Of a stretch of DNA of 64,000 bases, positions 44,497 to 52,959 are shown piece by piece (the first letter of the stretch is position 1; the number at the start of each line of letters is the position of its first letter). The position numbers and the translations under genes are program-made. Source of the DNA: Janibacter endophyticus. Lineage in GTDB: Bacteria > Actinomycetota > Actinomycetes > Actinomycetales > Dermatophilaceae. The notes beneath the pieces were generated by a model. That model had not been told where the DNA came from. It saw only the letters and a program-made list of their open reading frames with translations, and ran no database searches. The stretch is from positions 2,294,001 to 2,358,000 of the forward strand of contig NZ_JAFEJG010000004.1 in NCBI RefSeq assembly GCF_016888335.1. The letters are read 5' to 3'.

Positions 44497-45429
44497 TCAG
44501 CGGCGTGACCGGTCGCCGGCGACGACGGCCACGGCCTGGTCGACGAGATCCGGCGCGGCCGCGTCGAGCCACCGGACGCGCGGGTCGGGCCTCAGCCACG
44601 ACTCCTGCCGTCGGGCGTAGCGACGAGTGGCCGCCTGGGTCGAGGCGATCGCCTCGTCGCGGCTCGTCTGTCCGTCGAGCTCCGCGAGGGCCTGGGCGTA
44701 GCCGATCGCCCGGCTGGCCGTCCTCCCGTCGCGCAGCCCGGCCGGCTCGAGCCGGCGCACCTCGTCGAGGAGTCCGTCGGCCCACATCTGCTCCACCCGG
44801 CGCTCGATGCGCTCGGTGAGCGCGTCCCAGTCGTCGCGCAGGCCGACGACGACAGAGGGACGCACGTAGGTCTTCGTGGGGGCGGTCGCCGAGAAGGGGC
44901 GGCCGGTGATCTCGATGACCTCGAGCGCCCGGATGATCCGGCGGATGTTGTTGCTCTGGATCGCTTGTGCCGCAGCCGGGTCGAGTCGACGCAGCTCCTC
45001 GCGCAGGGCGTCGTCCTCGCCCGCGGCGCTGCGCGCCTCGAGCCGTGCCCGAACCGCGCGGTCCGCCGGCGGGATGTCGAGCTCGTCGAGAGCGGCCCGG
45101 ACGTACAGCCCCGACCCGCCGGCGAGCACGGGCACGCCGCCTCGCTCGCGGATCCCGGCGATCGCCGCCCGCGACATCTCCTGGTAGGCCGCCAACGTCG
45201 ACTCGTCGGTGACCTCGAGGACGTCGAGGAGATGGTGGGGGATCCCCCTTCGCTCCTCCTCTGGCAGCTTGGCCGTCCCGATGTCCATGCCGCGGTAGAG
45301 CTGCATGGAGTCGGCGTTGACGACCTCCCCACCGAGCCGCTCCGCGAGGTCGAGGGCCAGCCCGGACTTGCCGGTGGCGGTCGCACCGACGACCGCGACG
45401 ACCTCGACCGCGGGAGCCTCGGGGATCAT
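44497..45429 (-). CDS. miaA: tRNA dimethylallyltransferase MiaA
   Basis: Transfers a dimethylallyl group to A37 of tRNAs reading U-initial codons. The 310-residue protein has the P-loop GATATGKS at residues 15-22, DSMQLYRGMDIGTAK, the HLLD and GGSGLYV motifs, and SNNIRRIIRALEV. Its ATG overlaps the def stop (ATGA). The modification is completed by MiaB, encoded about 1.6 kb away on the same strand and also in this window (47062-48582). Confidence 0.96.
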   Translation of the reverse strand: MIPEAPAVEVVAVVGATATGKSGLALDLAERLGGEVVNADSMQLYRGMDIGTAKLPEEERRGIPHHLLDVLEVTDESTLAAYQEMSRAAIAGIRERGGVPVLAGGSGLYVRAALDELDIPPADRAVRARLEARSAAGEDDALREELRRLDPAAAQAIQSNNIRRIIRALEVIEITGRPFSATAPTKTYVRPSVVVGLRDDWDALTERIERRVEQMWADGLLDEVRRLEPAGLRDGRTASRAIGYAQALAELDGQTSRDEAIASTQAATRRYARRQESWLRPDPRVRWLDAAAPDLVDQAVAVVAGDRSRR

Positions 45430-46010
45430 TCGTCGTCGTCGTGACCGAAGGGGTCGCGGTCCGCGCCGGGCATCCACGTGTGGCCGGGGACGCCCCAGCC
45501 CTCGGCCTTGACCGCCTTGCGGGCCTTCTTGAGCCAGCGCTCCCCCAGCCGGTCGACGTAGAGGAAGCCGTTGAGGTGGTCGTACTCGTGCTGCATGCAC
45601 CGCGCGAACCAGCCGGTGGCGGTGAAGTCGAGCTCGTTGCCGTCGACGTCCCAGCCGGTGACGTGGGCGCTCTCGCCACGGCGCAGGGGGAAGGAGTATC
45701 CGGGGACGGAGAGGCAGCCCTCGGACTCGTGGTCGCGGTCGGGCTCGCCGGCGACCGGCTTGGAGGCCTTGACGAAGGGGTTGATGACGTGGCCGAGCGT
45801 CGGCACGCCGTCGTTGTTCTCCATCGACCACGTGTAGATGCGCAGGCCGACCCCGACCTGGGGGGCGGCGAGGCCCACGCCGTTCGCGGCCTCCTGCGTC
45901 TCGTACATGTCCTGCACGAGGGTGCGGATCTCGTCGTCGATGGTCTCGACGGCCTGGGCGCGGGTGTGGAGGACGGGTTCTCCGGAGATGACGATGGGGC
46001 GGATGGTCAT
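45426..46010 (-). CDS. def: Peptide deformylase
   Basis: Metalloenzyme that removes the formyl group from nascent proteins. The 194-residue protein has all three motifs: GVGLAAPQVG near residues 44-53, EGCLSVPG with the metal-binding Cys, and QHEYDHLNG with the two metal-binding His and the catalytic Glu. The C-terminal 20 residues are acidic (GHDDDE at the end). The ATG at 46008-46010 has GAGAAT 7 nt upstream. It is co-translated with miaA. Confidence 0.96.
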   Translation of the reverse strand: MTIRPIVISGEPVLHTRAQAVETIDDEIRTLVQDMYETQEAANGVGLAAPQVGVGLRIYTWSMENNDGVPTLGHVINPFVKASKPVAGEPDRDHESEGCLSVPGYSFPLRRGESAHVTGWDVDGNELDFTATGWFARCMQHEYDHLNGFLYVDRLGERWLKKARKAVKAEGWGVPGHTWMPGADRDPFGHDDDE

Positions 46011-46055
46011 GACGGGGATTCTCCCATCCGACCATCCGCCCCAGAGCGAGGTGGG

Positions 46056-46598
46056 TCAGGCCTGCTTGATGGCCGACACGTCGAGGGTCAGCGTGACCTT
46101 CTTGGAGACGAGGACGCCACCGGTCTCGAGCGCGGCGTTCCAGGTCAGGCCCCAGTCCTCACGCTCGACATCGGTCTTCGCCGAGAAGCCGATGCGGGTG
46201 TTGCCGAAGGGGTCCTGCGCGGTGCCCTCGTACTCGGCCTTGAGCTCGACCGGCTTGGTGATGCCCTTGATCGTCAGGTCGCCGACGAGGACGAAGTCGT
46301 CGCCCTTGACGTCCTTGACGCCGGTGGAGACGAAGGTGATGTCCGGGTTGGTGTCGGCGTCGAAGAAGTCGGCCGACTTGAGGTGTCCGTCGCGGTCGGC
46401 GTTGCCGGAGTCGACGGAGGCGACCTTCATCGTCGCGTTGGCCGTGGAGGCGGCGAAGTCGTCGGCGACGACGATCTGGCCCTCGACGTCCCGGAAGTAG
46501 CCGCGCACCTTGGTGACCATGGCGTGGCGAGCGGTGAAGCTGACCTCGGTGTGGCTCGGGTCGATGGCGTAGGTGCCGGCGGGGATGCTGGTGCTCAT
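46056..46598 (-). CDS. YceI-family lipid/isoprenoid-binding-like protein
   Basis: A 180-residue YceI lipocalin-like barrel. Typical segments are YAIDPSHTEVSFTARHAMVTKVRG at the N-terminus (cited as residues 10-33), SVDSGNADRDGHLKSADFFD and VGDLTIKGITKPV. Family members bind long isoprenoid or fatty chains; this one has no signal peptide, so it would act in the cytoplasm, as is common for actinobacterial YceI proteins. AGGAG sits about 8 nt before the ATG at 46596-46598. The leader contains a MarR-type palindrome, so it is probably a regulated, lipophile- or redox-responsive gene. Confidence 0.9.
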   Translation of the reverse strand: MSTSIPAGTYAIDPSHTEVSFTARHAMVTKVRGYFRDVEGQIVVADDFAASTANATMKVASVDSGNADRDGHLKSADFFDADTNPDITFVSTGVKDVKGDDFVLVGDLTIKGITKPVELKAEYEGTAQDPFGNTRIGFSAKTDVEREDWGLTWNAALETGGVLVSKKVTLTLDVSAIKQA

Positions 46599-46670
46599 GA
46601 GGACTCCTGGGAGATGGTCTTCGGACGGCCGTGGGCCGGGGCGCTGGGTGCGCCGCTGGTCAGAATAATA

Positions 46671-46710
46671 GTTGATGGTTTGATTATTTCGCAAGTTGAA
46701 CCGTCAACTT
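46671..46710 (-). promoter_or_regulatory. AT-rich yceI promoter with MarR-type palindrome
   Basis: AAGTTGA (46693-46699), ACCG, TCAACTT (46704-46710) form a perfect 7-4-7 palindrome. A second, looser inverted repeat GTTGATGGTT/AACCGTCAAC spans 46671-46708. The 50-bp region is strikingly AT-rich for this genome. It lies about 95 bp before the yceI start and a similar distance from the plus-strand antitoxin-like gene, so it could control either. MarR-family binding is inferred from the form of the site. Confidence 0.6.
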
Positions 46711-46808
46711 CTCTGGGGTGCGCCCATCCGTTGCCTTGCCCGCGCACCTGTGGTTCCGTGGGGGTGGGCGCTGCAACCGCAGCGCCGCACCGCACGGAAG
46801 GAGCACGC

Positions 46809-46994
46809 ATGGGCATCTTCGACAGCGCCAAGGACAAGGCCGCCGAGCTCAACGAGCAGCACGGCGACAAGATCGAGGAGCACTCGGACGCGGGCCTGGA
46901 CAAGGCCGGCGAGTTCGCCGAGGGCAAGGGCGTCGGCGCCGAGCACGTCGAGAAGGGTCGCACGGCCGCGGACGGCCGCATCGGCAGCGAGTGA
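46809..46994 (+). CDS. MT0933-like antitoxin family protein (no toxin gene adjacent)
   Basis: A 61-residue, highly charged, helical protein opening MGIFDSAKDKAAELNEQHGD, as in the Rv0909/MT0933 antitoxin family; the sequence then repeats acidic-basic helical turns (KIEEHSDAGLDKAGEF). GGAAGGAG about 6-13 nt before the ATG is the strongest ribosome-binding site in the window, suggesting high expression. There is no toxin ORF on either side: upstream is the yceI control region and downstream a terminator with miaB convergent. It may be an orphan antitoxin or a stress protein of CsbD-like character. Confidence 0.75.
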   Translation: MGIFDSAKDKAAELNEQHGDKIEEHSDAGLDKAGEFAEGKGVGAEHVEKGRTAADGRIGSE

Positions 46995-47014
46995 CTCGCT
47001 CCTCCTGAGCAGCA

Positions 47015-47054
47015 CGAAGGGGGGATGTCCCGGTGACGGGACATCCCCCCTTCG
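47015..47054. terminator. Bidirectional terminator built on the inverted octamer
   Basis: Perfect 18-bp stem, 47015-47032 with 47037-47054, loop GTGA, between the convergent antitoxin-like and miaB genes. The outer end of each arm is the window-wide octamer. Confidence 0.9.
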
Positions 47055-47061
47055 TCGTGCC

Positions 47062-48582
47062 TCAGAGGCCGCAGGCGGGGGCCGTGGCGGCCGGGGCAGC
47101 GGCGGGCACGCCGATCCGCGGCATGCCGAGGGAGACGGCCGGCTTGCCGGCCGGCTGGTCCTGGGCCGCCGCCCACGCGTCGCCCCCCTTCGTCCGGCGC
47201 ACCGAGTACGTCCCCCCGGCGAGCGCTCCGTCGGCGATGAGGTGGTGCGGGGCGCCGTAGGTGACGTCGACCCTGACCATGTCGCCGGGGCGCGGCTCCT
47301 CGGCGCCCTCGGGCACGGCGAAGTGGACGAGCCGGTTGTCCTGCGCGCGACCCGAGAGGCGCTTGGTCTCGCCGTCCTTGCGACCCTCGCCGGTGGCGAC
47401 GAGCACCTCGAGGGTGCGCCCCTCCTGGGTGCGGTTCTCCGCCCACGAGATCTCGTCCTGCAGGGCGACGAGACGCTCGAAGCGCTCCTGGACGACCTCC
47501 GTGGGCACCTGGTCGTCCATCGTCGCGGCCGGCGTGCCGGGGCGGATCGAGTACTGGAAGGTGAAGGCGCTGCTGAAGCGCGACGCGCGCACGACGCGCA
47601 GCGTCTCCTCGAAGTCGGCGGCGGTCTCCCCGGGGAAGCCGACGATGATGTCCGTCGTGACCGCGGCCTCGGGGATGCGGTCACGGACTGACTCGATGAT
47701 CTTCAGGAAGCGCTCGCTGCGGTAGGAGCGGCGCATCGCGCGGAGCACCTGGTCCGAGCCCGACTGCAGCGGCATGTGCAGGCTCGGCATGACGTTCGGC
47801 GTCTCGGCCATCGCGTCGATGACGTCGTCGGTGAAGGCGGCCGGGTGCGGGCTGGTGAAGCGGACTCGCTCCAGCCCCTCGATCTCGCCGCAGGCGCGGA
47901 GCAGCTTGCCGAAGGCGAGCCGGTCGCCGAACTCGACGCCGTAGGAGTTGACGTTCTGCCCGAGCAGGGTGACCTCGAGGACGCCCTGGGCGACGAGCGC
48001 CTCGACCTCCGCGAGGATCTCACCGGGTCGGCGGTCCTTCTCCTTGCCGCGCAGCGCCGGGACGATGCAGAAGGTGCACGTGTTGTTGCAGCCGACCGAG
48101 ATCGAGGTCCAGCCGCTGTACGCGGAGTCGCGGCGCGTCGGGAGGGTCGAGGGGAAGGTCTCGAGCGACTCGAGGATCTCGACCTGCGCCTCCTTGTTGT
48201 GGCGCGCGCGGTCGAGCAGCGCCGGGAGCGAGCCGATGTTGTGCGTGCCGAAGACGACGTCGACCCAGGGGGCGCGCTGGACGATGGTGTCGCGGTCCTT
48301 CTGCGCCATGCAGCCGCCGACCGCGATCTGCAGGTCGGGGTTGCGCAGCTTCTTCGGGCGCAGCTGACCGAGGTTGCCGTACAGCTTGTTGTCGGCGTTC
48401 TCCCGCACCGCGCAGGTGTTGAAGACGACGACGTCGGCCGTCTCGGGGCGCCCCTCGTCCGGCAGGGACGCGAGGTCGACGTAGCCCGCCGTCTCGAGGA
48501 GACCGGCGAGGCGCTCGGAGTCGTGGACGTTCATCTGGCACCCGTGGGTGCGCACGTCGTAGGTCTTGGGGGCAGCAGTCAT
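47062..48582 (-). CDS. miaB: tRNA-2-methylthio-N6-dimethylallyladenosine synthase MiaB
   Basis: Radical SAM methylthiotransferase acting on i6A37 of tRNA after MiaA. The 506-residue protein has the auxiliary-cluster cysteines in [15 protein letters not shown] and VGGCMAQ, the radical [11 protein letters not shown] near residue 165, and a C-terminal TRAM domain. The tail beyond the TRAM domain (about 45 residues, Ala/Pro-rich) is longer than usual. The ATG at 48580-48582 has TACCCT 9 nt upstream. Confidence 0.95.
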   Translation of the reverse strand: MTAAPKTYDVRTHGCQMNVHDSERLAGLLETAGYVDLASLPDEGRPETADVVVFNTCAVRENADNKLYGNLGQLRPKKLRNPDLQIAVGGCMAQKDRDTIVQRAPWVDVVFGTHNIGSLPALLDRARHNKEAQVEILESLETFPSTLPTRRDSAYSGWTSISVGCNNTCTFCIVPALRGKEKDRRPGEILAEVEALVAQGVLEVTLLGQNVNSYGVEFGDRLAFGKLLRACGEIEGLERVRFTSPHPAAFTDDVIDAMAETPNVMPSLHMPLQSGSDQVLRAMRRSYRSERFLKIIESVRDRIPEAAVTTDIIVGFPGETAADFEETLRVVRASRFSSAFTFQYSIRPGTPAATMDDQVPTEVVQERFERLVALQDEISWAENRTQEGRTLEVLVATGEGRKDGETKRLSGRAQDNRLVHFAVPEGAEEPRPGDMVRVDVTYGAPHHLIADGALAGGTYSVRRTKGGDAWAAAQDQPAGKPAVSLGMPRIGVPAAAPAATAPACGL

Positions 48583-48652
48583 GACCCCACCAGGGTACGG
48601 CGGGCGAAGGGGTGGGTCGGCGCACTCAGGCGCGCCCCTGCCGCCGCGAGGG

Positions 48653-49498
48653 TCAGCTGACGCGCGTGAAGGTGATCTCGACGTCGAGCTCGGAGACCTC
48701 CGGGCCGGCGTACATGCCGCGGAAGGGCGCGACGTCGTCGTAGTCGCGCCCACGGCCGACGACGACGTGGTCGAGGCCGACCGGGGTGAGGTTCGTCGGG
48801 TCGTAGGGCAGCCAGGCGCCGTCCCAGATCTCGATCCACGCGTGCGAGTCGCCCGGGCAGGACTCTCCTCGCTGGAGGTCCGTCTCTCGGGCGACGTAGC
48901 CGGAGACGTAGCGCGCCGGGATGCCGATGCACCGCAGGGCGGCGAGCGTGATGTGCGCGAAGTCCTGGCAGACCCCCTGCCCCTTCGACCACGCGTCGAC
49001 GGCCGTGTCGGAGACCTCGGTGACGCCCTTGGCGTACGTCATCCGCTTGTGGACCTGCGTCGAGATCGCCTGGGCCGCCGCGCGCGGCGTCGGCTTCTCC
49101 CGGGCGGCCTGCGCGATGGCGGTGAGCTCCTCCGACGTCGTGGTGCGCGGCGTCTGGGTGATGAGCTCGCTCAGCGCGTCGATCGTCTGCTCGTTGGCCA
49201 GCGCGTCCCACCCGGTGCCCGCCGCCTCGGCGACGGTCTCGGAGCGCTCCACGGTCGAGGTCGCCTCGATCTCGAGGGTGTCGTGCGCCCCCTGGGACTC
49301 CACGGCCATGACCGAGGTGCCCCAGTGGTCGGTGTAGACGTTGCTCCAGGAGTGCGGCCGGACCCGGATGCGCGCCTCGAGCGTCGTCTGACCGGGCTCG
49401 CTGAGCGGCGTCATGCGCAGCTCGTTGTGCGAGGCGACGACGTCGCCGTCGTAGCGCATGACCGTCTTGTGCGTGATGCGGTGGCGTCGCGCGCTCAC
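48653..49498 (-). CDS. Transglutaminase-like cysteine protease-fold protein
   Basis: A 281-residue protein with an N-terminal beta-rich domain (about 1-90) and a transglutaminase core whose triad is Cys177 ([11 protein letters not shown]), His219 (SHAWIEIW) and Asp233 (LPYDPTN). It is the last gene of a three-gene operon with alpha-E and circularly permuted ATP-grasp genes, an association widespread in bacteria and proposed from comparative genomics to make or cleave peptide-like amide linkages. No product is known. The GTG start overlaps the alpha-E stop (GTGA). Confidence 0.88.
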   Translation of the reverse strand: MSARRHRITHKTVMRYDGDVVASHNELRMTPLSEPGQTTLEARIRVRPHSWSNVYTDHWGTSVMAVESQGAHDTLEIEATSTVERSETVAEAAGTGWDALANEQTIDALSELITQTPRTTTSEELTAIAQAAREKPTPRAAAQAISTQVHKRMTYAKGVTEVSDTAVDAWSKGQGVCQDFAHITLAALRCIGIPARYVSGYVARETDLQRGESCPGDSHAWIEIWDGAWLPYDPTNLTPVGLDHVVVGRGRDYDDVAPFRGMYAGPEVSELDVEITFTRVS

Positions 49499-50418
49499 AG
49501 GATCTCCCCCGTCCACTCCTGGACCGGGCCCGACATGAAGTAGCGGGTGCCGATCGCGTCCGATGCCGCGGTGACGGCCTCCTGGACCACGCCCATCATC
49601 GCGGGCAGGTCGTCGAGGACGTCGTCGGGATCTGCGTACTCGAGCTGCGTCCGGGTCTGCCCGAGGATCCGGCGGCCCTCGTCGGAGAAGCCGACGCGGT
49701 CGGTGTCCGGGGCGAGCGCGGTGAGCCGGTCCTCCGCCTCGCGCAACGACGCGAGCACCGAGCGCGGGAAGCGCCGGTCGAGCGTGAGGAAGGCGGCCGC
49801 GGTCCGGTCGGTGATGACCCCACGCATCGTGCGCAGCATCGCCTGCTGGGCACCGCAGCTCGCGAGCACGACACCCCAGTTGGGGCCGCCCTCGATGGCA
49901 CCCGTCGCGACGATGCGGGCCGTCATGTCGGCCCGCTCGAGCGAGCGTCCCAGGCTGAGGAAGTCCCATGCCTCGTCGTGGCTCATCGTCGAGTCGGCGA
50001 TGCCGGCGACGAGCGCCGCGCGCTCGGTGACCCAGCTGAGGTGCTGCTGGGTCGCGGTCTGCGCGCCGAGGCCGTTCCACCGGTGCCAGGAGGTGTTGAT
50101 GACCTCCCACAGCTCGGTGGAGAGGGTCTCGCGGGCCCGGCGGGCGTTCTCGCGAGCGGCGAGCCACGAGCCGGAGATCGCGCTCGGGTTGCCCGCGTCG
50201 AAGACGAGCCGGCTGGCGACGTCGTCGTAGGTGACGTCGGGGCTGACGTCCTCGAGCCCCATGATGCCGCCGAGCAGCATCCACGAGGTGTAGTTCTCGT
50301 CCTGCCCCGGGTCCTCGACGAGCGAGAGCCGCAGGACGTCGACCATGCGCGCGGTGCCGTCGGCCCGCTCGATGTAGCGGCCGATCCAGAAGAGCGAGTC
50401 CGCGATCCGGCTGAGCAT
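49495..50418 (-). CDS. Alpha-E domain-containing protein
   Basis: A 307-residue, almost entirely alpha-helical protein of the alpha-E family, opening with MLSRIADSLFWIGRYIERAD; the repeated internal FLSLGRSLERADMTARI stretch carries the conserved ER pairs that give the family its name. Biochemical role unknown. It is co-translated with the ATP-grasp gene before it (TGATG) and the transglutaminase gene after it, which argues that the three proteins act together. Confidence 0.9.
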   Translation of the reverse strand: MLSRIADSLFWIGRYIERADGTARMVDVLRLSLVEDPGQDENYTSWMLLGGIMGLEDVSPDVTYDDVASRLVFDAGNPSAISGSWLAARENARRARETLSTELWEVINTSWHRWNGLGAQTATQQHLSWVTERAALVAGIADSTMSHDEAWDFLSLGRSLERADMTARIVATGAIEGGPNWGVVLASCGAQQAMLRTMRGVITDRTAAAFLTLDRRFPRSVLASLREAEDRLTALAPDTDRVGFSDEGRRILGQTRTQLEYADPDDVLDDLPAMMGVVQEAVTAASDAIGTRYFMSGPVQEWTGEIL

Positions 50419-52112
50419 CAGCCCTCCTCCCCCGTCATGTCCTCATGGTTCGGGACCGCCTGGGGTGGCGAGGTGTCCCCCGGCCCGGTCTCGGACTCGA
50501 GCAGCTCGCTCGGCGGGGCCGTCTCGTCGCCCGGCATCGGCCGGTTGGTGCCCAGGAGGATGACCTCCTCGCCACTCGTCGGGACCTTGGCGTAGCGGCC
50601 GGCGAGCACCCAGGTGTCCTTCGAGCCGCCGCCCTGGCTGGAGTTGACGACGAGCTGCCCCTCGGGCAGCGCGACGCGGGTCAGCCCACCGGGGAGCACG
50701 GTGACCCGGTCACCGTCGTTGACGGCGAAGGGGCGCAGGTCGACGTGCCGTGGCCGGAGCTGGCCGTCGATGAGGGTCGGGACGGTCGAGAGCTGGACGA
50801 CGGGCTGGGCGATCCAGCCGCGGGGGTCGCGCTCGAGGTTCGCGCGGAGCTCGTCGAGCTCGGCGGCGGTGGCCTTCGGCCCGATGACCAGGCCCTTGCC
50901 GCCGGAGCCGTCGACCGGCTTGACGACCATCTCGTCGAGCCGGCTGAGCACCTCCTGGAGCGCCTCGGGCTCGTTGCAGCGGAAGGTGTCGACGCCCTGG
51001 AGGATCGGCTCCTCGTCGAGGTAGTACCGGATGAGGTCGGGCACGTAGGAGTAGACGAGCTTGTCGTCGGCCACGCCGTTGCCGATGGCGTTGGCCAGGG
51101 TGACCCGCCCCGCGCGCACGGCCGAGATGAGCCCGGTGACGCCGAGCATCGAGTCCCGCCGGAAGTGGACCGGGTCGAGGAAGTCGTCGTCGATGCGTCG
51201 GTAGATGACGTCGACCCGCTCCTCGCCCCTCGTGGTGCGCATCCGGACCTCGCCGCCGCGGACGACGAGGTCGCGTCCCTCGACGAGCTCGACGCCCATC
51301 ATCCGGGCGAGCAGGGTGTGCTCGAAGTAGGCGCTGTTGTAGACGCCCGGGGTGAGCACGACGACGGTCGGGTCGGGCCGACCCTCCGGCGCAGCGGCAC
51401 GCAGGGCGCTGAGGAGCAGCCGGGGGTAGTCGTGGACCGGGCGGATCCGCATCGTCGCGAAGGCCTCGGGGAAGACGTTGGCCATGGCCCGCCGGTTTGC
51501 GATGACGTAGGAGACGCCGGACGGCACCCGGACGTTGTCCTCGAGGACGCGGAAGTCGCCCTGCTCGTCGCGGATGAGGTCGATGCCCGAGACATGGGCC
51601 CGGACGCCGTTGGCGGGGCGCAGACCGGCCACGGCGCGGTGGAAGTGGCTCGAGGTCGCGATGAGCCGCCACGGGATGATGCCGTCCTCGACGGCCCGTG
51701 GCATAGCTCCTTCGCGTGAGTAGATGTCGTCGAGGAAGGACTCGAGGGCGAGCACCCGCTGGGCGACGCCGCGCTCGACGGTCTGCCAGCTCTCCGCGTC
51801 GATGACGCGCGGCACGGCGTCGAGCGGGAAGGGGCGCTCCTCCCCGGCGTGGTCGAAGGTCACACCCTGGTCGAGGAACATCCGGGCGAGCGCGTCGGCG
51901 CGCTCCTTGAGGCTCTCCGGCTCCATCGAGCGCAGGGTGTGGTGGATCGGCTTGTACGGGGCGCGGGGCTCCTCCCAGCCCGCGTCGAACATCTCGTCCC
52001 ACGCCGTGCTGCCTGAACCGGCCTGGTTGCCGGCGTAGCTGCTGAAAAGTCCCTGGGTCTGGGACTGGGACTGGCCGTCGGGTCCCTGGGACTGTCGCTG
52101 TACCTGGGTCAC
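50418..52112 (-). CDS. Circularly permuted type 2 ATP-grasp protein
   Basis: A 564-residue permuted ATP-grasp ligase. Recognisable blocks are RPANGVRAHVSGIDLIRDEQG and LEDNVRVPSGVSYV (the latter with the metal/ATP-binding Glu and Asn), VLTPGVYNSAYFEH, and VVKPVDGSGGKGLVIGP as the glycine-rich lysine loop. ATP-grasp enzymes of this kind are predicted to join a carboxylate to an amine. The N-terminal 35 residues are Gln/Ser-rich and low-complexity, and the C-terminal 40 Pro/Glu-rich. The GTG at 52110-52112 has TAAGGT 6 nt upstream, heading the operon. Confidence 0.9.
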   Translation of the reverse strand: MTQVQRQSQGPDGQSQSQTQGLFSSYAGNQAGSGSTAWDEMFDAGWEEPRAPYKPIHHTLRSMEPESLKERADALARMFLDQGVTFDHAGEERPFPLDAVPRVIDAESWQTVERGVAQRVLALESFLDDIYSREGAMPRAVEDGIIPWRLIATSSHFHRAVAGLRPANGVRAHVSGIDLIRDEQGDFRVLEDNVRVPSGVSYVIANRRAMANVFPEAFATMRIRPVHDYPRLLLSALRAAAPEGRPDPTVVVLTPGVYNSAYFEHTLLARMMGVELVEGRDLVVRGGEVRMRTTRGEERVDVIYRRIDDDFLDPVHFRRDSMLGVTGLISAVRAGRVTLANAIGNGVADDKLVYSYVPDLIRYYLDEEPILQGVDTFRCNEPEALQEVLSRLDEMVVKPVDGSGGKGLVIGPKATAAELDELRANLERDPRGWIAQPVVQLSTVPTLIDGQLRPRHVDLRPFAVNDGDRVTVLPGGLTRVALPEGQLVVNSSQGGGSKDTWVLAGRYAKVPTSGEEVILLGTNRPMPGDETAPPSELLESETGPGDTSPPQAVPNHEDMTGEEG

Positions 52113-52118
52113 GCGCCC

Positions 52119-52124
52119 ACCTTA
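52119..52124 (-). promoter_or_regulatory. -10 element TAAGGT
   Basis: Minus-strand TAAGGT, 6 nt before the ATP-grasp GTG. Confidence 0.6.
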
Positions 52125-52194
52125 GGTGGGGGATGTTGTCGTGAGGTTGCGGGGCGGAGGGCAACTTCGGGCGAAGGGGTGCGCCTGGGTCTGC

Positions 52195-52200
52195 CACGAT
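52195..52200 (+). promoter_or_regulatory. -10-like element CACGAT
   Basis: CACGAT ends 6 nt before GTG 52207 and favours the first of two adjacent GTG codons as the pxpA start. Confidence 0.45.
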
Positions 52201-52206
52201 GCCCTC

Positions 52207-52959
52207 GTGGTGACGATCGACCTCAACGCAGACCTCGGCGAGGGTTTCGGCCGCTGGGCCCTGACCGACGACGACGGGCTGCTCGACGTCGTGACGAGCG
52301 CCAACGTCGCCTGCGGCTTCCACGCCGGGGATGCCCGGACGATGCAGCGGGTCGTCGCCCGGTGCGCGGAGCGCGGTGTCGTCATCGGCGCCCAGGTCTC
52401 TTACCACGACCTCGGCGGCTTCGGTCGTCGCTTCATCGACGTCGACCCGGCCGAGCTGACCGCGGAGATCGTCTACCAGGTCGGGGCTCTGCGGGCCTTC
52501 ACCGAGGCGGTCGGCGCCCGCGTCGCCTACGTCAAGCCGCACGGGGCGCTGTACAACGCGGTGGTCCACCACGAAACCCAGGCAGCAGCCCTCGTCGAGG
52601 CCATGCGCCTGCTGGGGGGCGAGCTCGTCGCGCTCGGGCTGCCCGGCTCGGCCTGGCTGCGGCGCGCCGAGGAGGGCGGGATCCGCTCCGCTGCCGAGGG
52701 TTTCGCCGACCGGGCATACACGGCTGCGGGCACGCTGCTCCCCCGCGGCGAGGCCGGGGCGGTCCTCGCCGGCCCGCGGATCGTCGCGCAGACCCGCCAG
52801 CTGGCGACCGGCTCGGTGACCGCCACCGACGGCAGCGTCGTGGCCTCACGGGTCTCCTCCATCTGCGTGCACGGCGACTCCCCCAGTGCTGTCGACGACG
52901 CCCGCGCCGTGCGGGACGCCCTGGCCGAGGCCGGGGTGCGGGTCGCCCCCTTCGCCTGA
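52207..52959 (+). CDS. pxpA: 5-oxoprolinase subunit PxpA (LamB/YcsF family)
   Basis: Subunit of the ATP-dependent prokaryotic 5-oxoprolinase, which opens pyroglutamate to glutamate. The 250-residue protein begins IDLNADLGEGFG, the family signature, followed by SANVACGFHAGD, GAQVSYHDLGGFGRR and VKPHGALYN. It is coupled to the fused pxpBC gene by a 1-nt TGATG overlap. The presence of all three subunits in one unit, one kilobase cluster from a gamma-glutamyltransferase pseudogene region 9 kb away, is consistent with glutathione-like or damaged-glutamine recycling, though the two are not adjacent. Confidence 0.94.
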   Translation: MVTIDLNADLGEGFGRWALTDDDGLLDVVTSANVACGFHAGDARTMQRVVARCAERGVVIGAQVSYHDLGGFGRRFIDVDPAELTAEIVYQVGALRAFTEAVGARVAYVKPHGALYNAVVHHETQAAALVEAMRLLGGELVALGLPGSAWLRRAEEGGIRSAAEGFADRAYTAAGTLLPRGEAGAVLAGPRIVAQTRQLATGSVTATDGSVVASRVSSICVHGDSPSAVDDARAVRDALAEAGVRVAPFA

